From contig CP092863.1 in NCBI GenBank assembly GCA_030710605.1, positions 115,448,680-115,512,679 of the forward strand: 64,000 bases of DNA, given 5' to 3'. Shown in pieces: positions 53,057 through 63,831 of the stretch. This DNA is from Cordylochernes scorpioides (taxonomy: Eukaryota; Arthropoda; Arachnida; Pseudoscorpiones; Chernetidae). Position 1 is the first letter of the stretch; each line of letters opens with the position of its first letter. Under the pieces are notes generated by a model. That model was not told where the DNA came from and made no database searches. It saw only the letters and a list, made by a program, of their open reading frames with translations. A program made the position numbers and the translations under genes.

Positions 53057-55398
53057 TGTCATAATATATACTCTTCCAGGAATAATAAAGCAAACCTAGA
53101 GCCAGCCCAGAGAGATACGGGATTTAAAGTCCGGTCACTTGAGACAGCAGCGACATTCCAAGGGGCGACAACTGGGGCTCGTCCGGTAACACCTCGGACT
53201 TTTAAGGCAGTTGGTGATTGTGTGCGACACGAACGGCCGCTCAGCGGTGGTAGGCCCGTCTCTCTCCCTCTCTGGTTGTCTGGGTTCCTCTTCCAACTTG
53301 TGGTGTCCTTATTTCTCTCCCCACCTTATATTGCCACACTTAAAAGTCGACAGGATAAGACCTGGTCGAGAAGCAAATTCCCATATCTACTAGAATATGA
53401 AGAAAAAAGAAGCAAAGCCATGGTGATCGGACAAACCCACAGCCAAGTTCCATAAGAATTTACAACCAACTCAACTGTAGCCACTTCTCTTCGAGCTATT
53501 AACCCCTTCCTCGCCAACTTTTGAACCATGATCTGGAAGAAGTGATCACCTACGACGGAGATGAAGCTGCCGCACACTTCTCCCAGCACTAGACCTGCCC
53601 AAGAGTGAACACCGTGCCAGAGCAGGACATCTTCCACCACCATGGACTCCGCCATACCCCTGCCACTACTGTGGTGGACAACACTGGCACGTACAGTATC
53701 TGCAGACAGAACCCTCCCTCAATGAATCTACTTTCTCTCTAAACCAACATAACCTGTAAGTGCAATTGTTTTACCCCTCTCATTTTTACAACTTTGTTAA
53801 CCTTCTACCAGCCCATGACCCTCTATAGAATTATTGATTATTCAATTATTGAACTACTATCGCCACTAATCTCCACTCTTCGTTTACGATAATATATTTT
53901 GTAGATTTTCTCTCTAGAGCATATCCACCGACCCACACCGTCTAACCACTGGTGTGTTCGTCACAGGATGCAGATTGACTAACTGCTAGATTTTTATCAA
54001 CTCCTTTTTGTTTGCACTTGAACAATCTGCATCAAGCGACACAGTTCGCTCCTTCTCCTCGCGCCACACGGGCCCTGTCTTCAAATCTATGTTTGTCCCT
54101 TGTCCATACCAGCACAATATAACCTACGTCCGATATTTCCCACGGAAGTACGTTAAACATCGTCGCTGATCTTGTCCGGTCCGTCATCATTTTGCGCAGA
54201 CATGGGTTTTACGTTCAACCCATCATGAAATCATCTTCTCGCACAAGCTCCCATGACGGTTCAAACACCTCGTGTACGAGAAGCTTGTCACCTGTAAAGG
54301 ACAACACCGTCCTCGTCCCAATTTTTGGCACTGTGCGCGCATACTTTCCTCCAATTAGTTAAAACTACTAGAGTCTCTTAGTATCGAAATAATTAAGGTG
54401 GAAAGGCCCAAAGCAAGTTTCCCCTCGCTCTGTTCACCTATATTCTACCTTTGTATCTCGAACTATTTTATCTTCTCAAATTAACTATAAGTCCATGCGA
54501 ATTTCTCACCTACACACCGGACTTTTCTCCTCGGACTCGCTACACGAGTAACTGCATAGATAAGGTAGAATGGCCCAAAGCAAGTTTCCCCTCGCTCTGT
54601 TCGCCAAAATTCTAACATTGTATGTAGTTCTATATTTACCTCAGTCCTGAGCTCACGCAATTTCCAACCTCATTTCTCGTACTCTACACCTATAGCATAG
54701 AAAGCCCATGCCAAGTCTTCCCCTTGCCATGTCCGCCTGAAAAATATCTTAAAGTGTAGAGTTACCCAATCTTAATGGCCTTCAGAATTTCATCATGTAT
54801 TTGTGACTCCCCTTCTTGTTGTTCACACGCCTCAATATCATTTCCCTTATAATACATTAGATGTTATTGTATATAGCCTTTAATGACTTTTATATTTTTT
54901 CAACAATCCTTTAAATTTTAAACTCTTCTTAGATTTTAAAATGCTTGTAAATAACATTTACTTGTGTACAATACAATATTTTATTTACATAAAACTATGT
55001 CACCATAACCTTAATTAATTTCAACTATAAAATTATTTTCTCTATTCCTGGCTTCTCCAGCTTTAAGTATACTCAAACCATGTTCAGCCTTCTTCAACGG
55101 GGGCCATATGTCATAATATATACTCTTCCAGGAATAATAAAGCAAACCTAGAGCCAGCCCAGAGAGAGACGGGATGTAAAGTCCGGTCACTTGAGACAGC
55201 AGCGACATTCCAAGGGGCGGCAAATCGGGCCCGTCCGTTAACACCTTGGGACTTTTAAGACAGTTGGGGATTGTGTGCGACACGAACGGCTGCTCAGCTT
55301 TGTCGGGCCCGTCTCTCTCCCTCCCTCTCTGGTTGCCTGGGTTCCTCTTCCAACTTATGGTGTTCTTATTTCTCTTCCCACCTCATCATATTACCACA
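53057..55398 (+). mobile_element. LTR element without coding capacity
   Basis: Direct repeats at 53057-53338 and 55109-55398 (TGTCATAATATATACTC … TTGCCACA/TTACCACA), about 282-290 bp, TG…CA. The 1.77-kb interior has no long open frame; a short repeat GCCCAAAGCAAGTTTCCCCT occurs at about 54407 and 54571. A purine-rich GGGGGCCA precedes the right repeat. No matching target duplication, and no primer site assigned. Alternative: two solo copies. Confidence 0.55.
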
Positions 55399-55490
55399 TA
55401 TATATATAAGTCAGTGTATGTATGTATGTTTGTCGGCTATACACGTTCATAATACGTAACTAATCTGGCTGAAATTTTAACATTATAAAG

Positions 55491-55871
55491 ACAAGGTAAT
55501 AAGACCAAATCCAAATAAATAAATAGTGTGTGACGTTTCGGTAACAGCGTTGTTACCATCTTCAGACAAAAAAGTAATAATGAGAAATTTTACCACAGCA
55601 TGGTTTAAATAGTTACTGTTATCAAGTGTGTAAACAAGATAGCAGATAAGAAGATATTTATCTGAGAAACACACTTCTTCTTATCTGTTATCTTGTTTAC
55701 ACACTTGATAACAGTAACTATTTAAAAACATGCTGTGGTGAAATTTCTCATTATTACTTTTGTCTGAAGATGGTAACAACGCTGTTACCAAAACGTCACA
55801 CTCTATTTATTTATTTGGATTTGGTCTTATTACCTTTTGTTTATAATCTATAATCCAAATTGTGCCTTATC
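55491..55871. repeat. Hammerhead family A foldback, clean target duplication
   Basis: 381 bp between AACATTATAAAG (55479-55490) and AACATTATAAAG (55872-55883). Minus core near 55527-55571 is intact (CTGAAGA, GGTAACAACGCTGTTACC, GAAAC, GTC). The plus core near 55757-55800 reads AAAAC, so it is mutated. Confidence 0.85.
55527..55571 (-). ncRNA. Hammerhead ribozyme, family A
   Basis: TTTGT, CTGAAGA, stem II GGTAAC…GTTACC, GAAAC, GTC, ACACAC. Stem III ACGU is self-complementary. Stem I only three to four pairs. Confidence 0.7.
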
Positions 55872-56585
55872 AACATTATAAAGAGTTGAATCTGGAAAAA
55901 CTTATAGGCAAATTTTCAGGCTTCTATCTCGAATATCCTTAAAGTTATTAACTCGCAACCAAGCGTCTCAATGCGGAAACTTAGCGAAGTAAATTTGAGG
56001 AAGGATGGACGGTGCAAGGGAATTGGTGGAACGGGACGTTTAACAAGAGTGACCTTGAGTGACGTAATGATGGTGTTTCGGATGCGATCACTGCCTCAAT
56101 TACTAAGCTCGGAAAGGTTGCCGCATCCTGGATATGTCTGGCCTTATCTAAATAGTTGTGTTGACTGTATCTTCTTGCCAGACTTCTTCTGGTCTCCAAC
56201 CGAAGCTTATTTGCTTTCTTAAAAGTGCCCACAACCCACTGATGACACTAATAATTCACCAACACCCGATTGTTACTGACACACTTTTATTAAACTTACA
56301 CATCCTTATATACACAATTATATTTACAAGTATGTAAATCTTCTGAATAAGCAAAAAGATAGAAATTTACATAACCGGCATCTCCAGATGGCGTAGGAAC
56401 AAGAAATCCCTTGCTATCATTTTATGTATATCTATCAAATTAAAAATATATTCATATAAAAAATCAAAATAATACAATTTTCAAATATTGTTGTGAAAAT
56501 TTTTATATTTTGAAAACACACAAAGTTTGGAGCGGGACACAAGAGTGACATCCACGGCGCCAATTTATAATTGTAACGAATAGTA

Positions 56586-56807
56586 CAAGTTAATAAGACC
56601 AAATTCAAATAAATAAATAGTGTGTGACGTTTCGGTAACAGCGTTGTTACCATCTTCAGACAAAAGTACTGAATTCAGTACATAAATAGATTCAGTACTT
56701 TTGTCTGACGATGGTAACAACGCTGTTACCGAAACATCACACACTATTTATTTATTTGGTCTTATTACCTTGTTTTATAATCTATAATCCAAATTGTGCC
56801 TTATCAA
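56586..56807. repeat. Hammerhead family A foldback inside a Helitron end
   Basis: Imperfect 14-bp duplication TGTAACGAATAGTA/TGTAACAAATAGTA. Minus core near 56625-56668 intact; plus core near 56700-56740 CTGACGA … GAAAC ATC. The Helitron 3' end (hairpin, CTAG at 56869-56872) follows. Confidence 0.78.
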
Positions 56808-57054
56808 TGTAACAAATAGTATTTGAATAAAAACATTTAATCGGGTAAAACCCGGGCGTTGCCCTCGGCTAGTTTCCCATATATAGATGACATGTTATTA
56901 CTTTATATTAAGTAATATGTGATCAAATATTCATTATAACCCTTTTTTTTTCTTTATTTCCGATATTTTTTTAGTGCCCTACTGACACCCTTTTTAAAGG
57001 TAAACTAATCCTATAATGCCAATGTGATATTGTATTGGGATAAGGTGCATAATT

Positions 57055-57246
57055 ATGAAAAAAGGCATCTCCTTATCGTGCAATTGAAAGTTGCTGATGG
57101 CTTGCACCATCTATCGGAATAAATATCAACTATTCTTGTTGCTTTTTTTTTTTTTTTCAACAAGAATAGTTGATATTTATTCCGATAGATGGCGCAAGTC
57201 ATCAGCAACTTTCAGTTGCACGATAAGGAGATGCCTTTTTTCATAA
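57055..57246. repeat. Hammerhead family B foldback lacking the ribozyme loop
   Basis: Two perfect arms (AAAAGGCATCTCCTTATCG / CGATAAGGAGATGCCTTTT) joined by a T run at 57140; internal deletion of the loop. Confidence 0.8.
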
Positions 57247-57395
57247 TCCTATAATGGTTATTAATTATTATAGTAAATAATAGACCTTCCCACAATGCAC
57301 CATCCACATGACCAAAGAGATCTCACCAGACCACCTCTTGGAATGTATGGAAGCCTCAAGACAGGACCTGTATTCCAACTCTACCAAGATTGTCT

Positions 57396-57770
57396 TCTTC
57401 TTCTTTCTTATCTCCACTCAATCATATTAGGGTGTCAAGCTTGTAAAGCTTGTTGATGGTGTCTGTTGACAGCCATCATCATGATTGAGTAAAGTAAAAT
57501 GTGTCTGCCTTTGTCATTAAGACTGGGAGCACTACTCAGTGGCAGGCCTACTTAGCTCCAAAAGAAATGGCCGCCTCTGACATGAGGAATAGATGCCATG
57601 TGCAGCTGCTCCTAACATGGAATACAAAGGCTTCTCATCCTGTATCCCTGGAGCCCTTACAGGGTACTATCAGCCGGGCCAGCTAAGCCCAGGTTTTTTA
57701 GTGAGCTTGTTACTGCTCCTCCTCCTCCTTTTTCATCCGGGCTTGGGACTGGCAAAGGCGGAGTTGAAAT
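57396..57770 (-). repeat. SINE family Y copy
   Basis: Reverse copy: tail CTTCTTTCTTATCTCCACTC at left, head complement GGCAAAGGCGGAGTT at right. Confidence 0.75.
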
Positions 57771-57941
57771 TGTGAATTTGATCTATGAATATAGTCTCCA
57801 TGACCTTGTATAATTATACAATGGGATAATAATTTTTAAAAAGTGAATAATTAATTATATAAGAATATGGTAGAACATTCATTAAAGGAAACTCTCGATA
57901 GAGAACACCTCTCTAGAAAAAAAACTGTTTTTCTTTGCTAA

Positions 57942-58070
57942 CACAAGGTAATAAGACCAAATCCAAATAAATAAATAGTGTGTGACGTTTCGGTAACAGC
58001 GTTGTTACCATCTTCAGACAAAAGTACTAAATCGTGTTTATAATCTATAATCCAAATTGTGCCTTATCAA
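57942..58070 (-). repeat. Hammerhead family A, half-length copy with target duplication
   Basis: Flanked by GTTTTTCTTTGCTAA (57927-57941, 58071-58085). A single arm with an intact minus core (about 57980-58026). Inserted in a CAGTAGAAC-type MITE. Confidence 0.83.
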
Positions 58071-58532
58071 GTTTTTCTTTGCTAAAAGATCATTTTTACT
58101 ATTTAACAGCTTTCTCTTCTTCTTTCTTATCTCCACTCAATCATATTAAGGTGTCAAGCTTGTAAAGCTTGATGGTGGGGCAGCTTTCTGATAAGAGGAG
58201 ATCTCTCCTTAAAGGACACTTTGGCTTTGTACTTAGGTGTTGTCCTTTACAGAGAGGTAGTTCTACTGTTGAGGTAAATTTGGAATTTCTTTATTAACTG
58301 TCTTCCAGCGGTTGTTGAGTGCATACTTGCGAATAGCCTATCTAAGGTGTAGTTCATACTGTCACAAGACATATAGACACGTTCAAACAAGCAAGAAAAT
58401 GAGCCGGTAACAAGACAGAAGAACAGAGATCCTTGAATCTCTTTGTGCTGGAAAATTGGCAAAGAAGATAATTGAATGGTTTGGTAAAAATAGAGGCTGT
58501 CTGGCCGGCATTCATATTTCTTGATGTATTAC

Positions 58533-58571
58533 CTCGATGTTTCGACAAAAATCTTTTGTCCTCATCAGGAG
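58533..58571 (-). ncRNA. Possible hammerhead ribozyme, family D
   Basis: Minus strand: CTC, CTGATGA, GGACAAAAGATTTTTGTC (stem II GACAAAA/TTTTTGTC approx.), GAAAC, ATC, GAG. Core residues are present, but stem I is three pairs and stem III lacks a proper pair, so it may be decayed. Confidence 0.5.
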
Positions 58572-58574
58572 TAA

Positions 58575-59240
58575 ACAGAAATTAAAACATTTAAGAAATA
58601 TATAAGAACAAGAAATATGAATGGTTTATGAAATTTTAAAAAGCAGATGAACTGATTAAAAGTATCATCTAAGCAGGTAAGCCACAGCAAAACGATCATC
58701 AAACATGTTCCGAACATGAACTCCCTAAATGGCAGGGATCTGTCTAGATTCAAGGCGGCTTTAAGCTCCTGATCCGGACGTGCCCTCGGAGAGGGCTACG
58801 TCGATTGTATATATCTCTCTTCATTCCTACCATTATATCATTACCTTATAACTCCCTTTGAGTGTAAAGATTGACGAGATGTCAATAAAGTTGTTTAATT
58901 GTCAAAAATTGTCACAGCAAAACGATCGAACATCAGATTTTGTTGACAAGTTGAAAGTGAAGATGATGTTGATCCTGGACGCACCATGGCTAAGTTGGCG
59001 AAAGACATGGAGGTAGCATGGTCAACTATCAGTTTGACGTTGCATGAAGATCTTTGTTACAAATCCTTTATTTCACAGAACCAGAAATTGTTAATGGGAA
59101 GAAACAAAGCTGATTGAAATGTCAGACATTGTTGAATGTTATCAAACACAAACAGTAACAACATCGTATATTTTACATTATAAGAGACAAATGGTATGTA
59201 CATAGATCAAATAATGTTAACAGTTTCATAGGTTTTTGTG
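58575..59240. other. No gene recognised
   Basis: Mixed AT-rich DNA. Text near 58960-59100 (GGCGAAAGACATGGAGG) may be a remnant of a mariner-like transposase helix region, but no frame holds. Confidence 0.3.
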
Positions 59241-59243
59241 TAA

Positions 59244-59602
59244 ACTCCGCCATTGCCGGTCCCAAGCCCGGATGAAAAAGGAGGAGGGGGAGCAGTAACA
59301 AGCTCACTAAAAAAACCTGGGCTCAGCTAGCCCGGCTGATAGTACCCTGTAAGGGCTCCTAATCCAGGGATACAGGATGAGCAGCGTTTGTACTCCATGT
59401 TAGGAGTGGCTGCACATGGTGTCTGTTCCTTATGTAAGAGGCGGCCATTTATTTTGGAGCTAAGTCGGCCTGCCACTGAGTAGTGCTCCCAGTCTTAATG
59501 ACAAAGGCAGACACATTCTACTTCACCAAGTCATGATGGTTGTCAACTTTACAAGCTTGATACACTAATATGATTAAGTGAAGATAAGAAAGAAGAAGAA
59601 GA
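59244..59602 (+). repeat. SINE family Y copy
   Basis: Head AACTCCGCCATTGCCGG, tail TTAAGTGAAGATAAGAAAGA. Confidence 0.78.
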
Positions 59603-59996
59603 TAGGATTTTGTGTTCGTCGTTCAAACTAAAAAGATGTGCACATAGAATACATATAAACAACACAATCACATCTCAATAGGAAATATAAACAATTTCAT
59701 CTATTATTATCAATTATATGTTCAATCTATGCCTAACTAACCATATTGATTGTGGAAGATCATCATTGCTCCATGTGAACATTCACAAGGACTCCCACTG
59801 ATGAGCCAAGCCCTTCCCAAATTATTTTAATCACAGTAAGGGCTGTAGAATAAAAATTTAGAATTTGAAAAAAAAAAAAACAACAGTAAGATGAAAAGAA
59901 TTTTATCCAGGACCATTTTTGCCATCACACACACTTTTTGTCTGTGGTTACTTTTGTATTACTATTCTATGGCACTTCTACTATTTATTATTGATG

Positions 59997-60310
59997 TGGG
60001 GGGTCGGTGGAAGGATGGTCTAAACCATTGGTTTTCGACTGCTACGATCCGGGTTTGATTCCCGCATTGAGCACTTTTTCTGATATATAAAAAAAATGCT
60101 CCAATGACCCCCCGATTCTTGAAAAAGTCCAACCCCACCAGTGAGTGCAAGTAACCAAACAAGTTCTGGAACATTTGTAAGTGCAAAGTAAAACTGTTTT
60201 TCAATTGTGTAGACATGTGATACACTTACAGTAAAAGCAGCCGCCTACTTCTACCCACCATGATTACCATGGCCTGTACCACGTATACTAGGGATATGCA
60301 AAAAAAAAAA
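59997..60310 (+). repeat. tRNA-derived SINE, full copy with target duplication
   Basis: 314 bp between TTATTGATG (59988-59996) and TTATTGATG (60311-60319). tRNA-like head with B box GGTTTGATTCC, body, and poly(A). It interrupts a Helitron-like end (…CTCGGGCAAAGCCCGG … CTAG near 60360). Confidence 0.87.
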
Positions 60311-60367
60311 TTATTGATGAACATTCAGGGGAATTCTCGGGCAAAGCCCGGTCCTTCCTCTAGTATA

Positions 60368-60745
60368 TCTATATTAATAAAATGGAAATTTCATAAGTGG
60401 TGTTCGCTAAAAACTTTCGTTACAATGCATCAATTTCGACCAAATTTTCAACATTCATGTAAAACGAGATGGAGCAGGTTTTGCTTAACATCAAAATATT
60501 TTTCCTAACATTAACATGCGTAACTTCGCTGTTATCGATTAAATACAAAAAAAAATCAACAGAGTTAATTTTATTTATATAAAATACAAAATTAAATTTC
60601 AACAGAGTTCATTTTTTTACATACTAGCTAATAATCTCAATCTAAAAAAATATTCAAAACAAGCAATTTTAAGATAACACCATATGTAAAACAGTCGGCC
60701 AAGAAAACAACTTCCCTCGCGGGCGGAGCCGGGTACACCTGCTAG
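60368..60745 (+). mobile_element. Helitron-like element, complete non-autonomous copy (378 bp)
   Basis: TCTATATTAATAAAATGG at the 5' end; hairpin-like CGGGCGGAGCCGGG, then TACACCTGCTAG at the 3' end; host A and T at the borders. Confidence 0.8.
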
Positions 60746-62250
60746 TATATATATAAATTCAACCTGCCAAAATTTGTTCTTTTCTATCATTTATACTTGG
60801 CATTTTTATTATATTGTTGTAATAACTCTAGTCTATAAAGTATGTTGAGGTTTATAGAATAGTGTTAAGAAATATAAATGATATGAGAAGATGAATATCA
60901 TAATAATTAGAAGATATTTTACTTTTGAATATTAATATTTGTGTACTAAATTTAAAGTGTTTGCTATAATAAATACAATTAAATAATAAATAAAAAGTTA
61001 TGGTTTATAATTAAAATAAACAACACATGATTAAATAGACGCGGAGATAAAAAAAATTATCCCCCTGCCAAATTAATTATAATAAAAAGTTGAATGTTAA
61101 AATTATATTTAAAATACGTATTAAGCGAGAGAGATTAAGAGAGTTTTCACTTACACTCCAATATAAAGAAGAATTCCCACTTGAACTAATCTCCAGATAA
61201 TTCCGTATAAAAATCTTCTTTTATTTTTTATGGCAAAGAATTTTTCAGTCCGATATGTGAAAAAAAGAGGTATATTAACTATCTTGTTCATAATGGATAA
61301 TTTAAATCAAATTTCTATGGAATATTTTAAAAGAGTAATTATTGTTTGAAAAGTTAGGAAAAAATATATAAAACTATTATATTATTATATTAAGCAGAGA
61401 GGAAGAGAGATTTAACGTGATTATTAAAAAGACTAACAGTTTCTCTTTAAGTTTCGTTTTGCTTTCAAATAACGACATTATTTTTATTGAGTAGGAATTT
61501 TATAGAAATTATTTATTTATTTATTTTTATTTTTATATATATATATAAATTTCTTAATTGTATTTTCACGCATTACAAAGGATTAAGCATGGCTAAAATT
61601 TTATGAAATTATATATTTTAAGTAGAATTTTTCTATATAATATGTTTTAATTAAATTTATTTTATATGTGATGGCGCTCATTTTTCAAAAGTTGTTGTAT
61701 TACAGTTTTTCAAGCTAAAAAGTGAATCGAATTATGTATAATTTCTTAATACTGGAATTCATAAACTATGTTTCACTTCTTTCTGTTGATATATTCAGAT
61801 CTCATTGCAAAGAAAGAGAAAAATAATGACTTCCCTTCAGTCATGTACTAATTTTTATTCTTCTTTATATTATTAAAAGCCAGAATAAGTTTAAAACCTG
61901 GTGGTGTGTTGATTAATCATCATTTGATAGATCTAACGAAAAAATAATTAAAGCGGTATCCAGTTTAATGAATTGGTTCTAAGGTTTATAAAATAATAAG
62001 ATCAATGAGAAATGTAGGTAATTTAAATACATATATATATATATATATATATATGTCTGTATATATGTATTAAATTTTAAATTTAAAATAATAACACTGT
62101 TATTATAGTTTACATATCTATTCTTTAAGTTAGAGTCAATAGTTTAAGATCATACCCTCCTAATAAAATGTACGCTGTTCCTATTTGCTACCACCCCCCA
62201 TATTTTGTATGATATGCTATATCTTTATTAATATAATCTGTTTCATCTTT
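60746..62250. other. AT-rich DNA, no gene recognised
   Basis: Runs of A/T, an (AT) microsatellite at 62030-62055, no exon signals. Confidence 0.55.
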
Positions 62251-62251
62251 T

Positions 62252-62640
62252 TTGTATTCAAACTCAAATGATGAGGTAAAAATAAAAACAGCAAAACAGG
62301 GGGGTCTGGAGACAGCTACGAGGCAAAGATTCAAAGGACATAGCCGATGCCCAGGAAGGGGCCCCTTCCGAGGTTTTACAGGCGACCGCGCCCGAGGTCA
62401 ACACAGCAGTGTCCGCTCAGAGAGTGATAGCGTGTGTTCATCAACGCAGGCTGTTTCTGGCTCTCTCTCCTTGTCTCGGTGTTAGGCATCCAGGTTTGTG
62501 TCATGGCCTCCACCTCTGTCCCGTGGGCTGTCTCCAACCCTCTCGGTGCTAACATCTAGCCCTGCCTCTGCTTCTTGCTGTCCACGTGTGGGAAGAACCT
62601 TTCCATTTTCGCGACTGCTAGTTTATTCACATTTACTCTG
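62252..62640. other. GC-rich segment with coding-like composition, unassigned
   Basis: About 390 bp much richer in GC than its surroundings. A plus frame reads KGHSRCPGRGPFRG and later SVRSESDSVCSS. No start context, splice sites or family similarity. Could be a retroelement leader or gag remnant. Confidence 0.3.
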
Positions 62641-62928
62641 GGTTACAACATATATGTTGTGTATATACTTTAAAGCTCCAGGAATCTGATTTTTTCTATT
62701 TAGTTATCTAAAAATCTGTCTTTTTCTGATCATTTAATAGTTTTAAAAGAGAGATTCTTATTGGAGAGCGAAAGTTTACTGTTTACTGATGGCAGAGCGC
62801 CATCTAGTGGAACAAAAATAAACTAAATATTGTTTATAAATGATTAGTTGATGATATTAATTCCAATAGATTGTGCAAACCATCAGCAACTTTCAGTTGT
62901 AGAATCAGGAGATATCTTTTTTTTTAAA

Positions 62929-63284
62929 TGATAAGGCAAAATTCGGATTATAGATTAAAAACAAAAGGTAATAAGACCAAATAAATATTTAAAAAAAAAA
63001 TAGTATGTGACATTTTTGTAACAACAGTGTTACCGAAACGTCACTATTTATTTATTTGGATTTGGTCTTATTACCTTGTGTTTCTTAGTCTATAATGTTC
63101 TTTTTCTTAAATTTTAATAACACAATGTAATAAGACCAAATCCAAATAAATAATTAGTATTTCAGTACTTTTGTCTGAAGATGGTAACAACGTTGTTACT
63201 GAAACGTCACACACTAATTATATATTTTATTTTGGTCTTATTACCTTGTGTTCATAATCTATAATCTAAATTGTGCTTTATCAT
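62929..63284. repeat. Two hammerhead family A repeats in tandem
   Basis: 62929-63109 (ribozyme mostly deleted) and 63121-63284 (plus core near 63165-63215: CTGAAGA, GGTAACAACGTTGTTACT, GAAAC, GTC, ACACAC). Confidence 0.65.
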
Positions 63285-63308
63285 TTTACTTTATTGAGGA
63301 ATATTACC

Positions 63309-63398
63309 AAAATACTCAGCATAGTGGGGAGGTGACCAGGACAGTATGTCTGGAGTCTTGTACCCCTTGGTACCATAGACATGAAGGATGCTGTCCTA
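63309..63398 (-). CDS. Unrecognised exon (copy 1 of a duplicated pair)
   Basis: Acceptor GGGCTTAGTAG, donor GGTAATATT. Encodes DSILHVYGTKGYKTPDIL and SWSPPHYAEYF. A second copy lies about 125 bp upstream in transcript sense. Family not recognised. Boundaries approximate. Confidence 0.4.
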
Positions 63399-63429
63399 CT
63401 AAGCCCAGCTAAATGTAGAGCACTCCCCA

Positions 63430-63525
63430 AGTCCTGTTAACTGCCTCAACATGGCGGGGAGGTGACCAGGACAGTATGTCTAGAGTCTTGTACCCCTTGG
63501 TACCATAGACATGAAGGATGCTATC
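63430..63525 (-). CDS. Unrecognised exon-like segment (copy 2)
   Basis: Nearly the same peptide (DSILHVYGTKGYKTLDIL, SWSPPRHVEAV) with the same upstream TTAGTAG. The downstream donor is not clear (…GGCAGTTAAC), so this may be a partial duplicate. Approximate ends. Confidence 0.33.
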
Positions 63526-63607
63526 CTACTAAGCCCAGATAAATGTTAATAGTTGTATTCCTACCTTTGTGTGATGTTCCCATCAAACAGGAAATGTACC
63601 CAATTAC

Positions 63608-63706
63608 TCTGTATGATAAGAAGCACTACTACCAAAATATTGATCCCTGTTATCTTTGAATACGTTTGCTGGACATGTGATATGCAGATCAGCAGGAGAG
63701 ACATTG
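63608..63706 (-). CDS. Possible exon of the same edge gene
   Basis: Acceptor CCAACACTTTCAG, weak donor GTAATTG. Encodes NVSPADLHITCPANVFK, DNRDQYFGSSASYH. ITCPANV is reminiscent of HYR/sushi-type extracellular modules, but the segment is too short to assign. A competing plus-strand reading (EMYPITLYDKKHYYQ) starts after an AG at 63580. Confidence 0.3.
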
Positions 63707-63831
63707 CTGAAAGTGTTGGAGGGAAAGCTCAGGGGGAAGTGATCGAGGGGAAGGAGATGACAGGGATACACTGATTATCTAAAACAATGGACTGGATGAC
63801 ACATATACGAGGAGATGGCGGAGGAAGTATG

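Noticed and set aside
55981-56232. Overlapping plus and minus open frames of 83 codons
   Set aside because: Lie inside a Helitron-like stretch, open on both strands, no start context or motif; may be captured sequence but not supportable.
63553-63660. Minus reading SKITGINILVVVLLIIQ as P2X TM1
   Set aside because: TM-like, but it lacks the conserved P2X N-terminal pattern before TM1, and two other readings of the same bases look equally exon-like.
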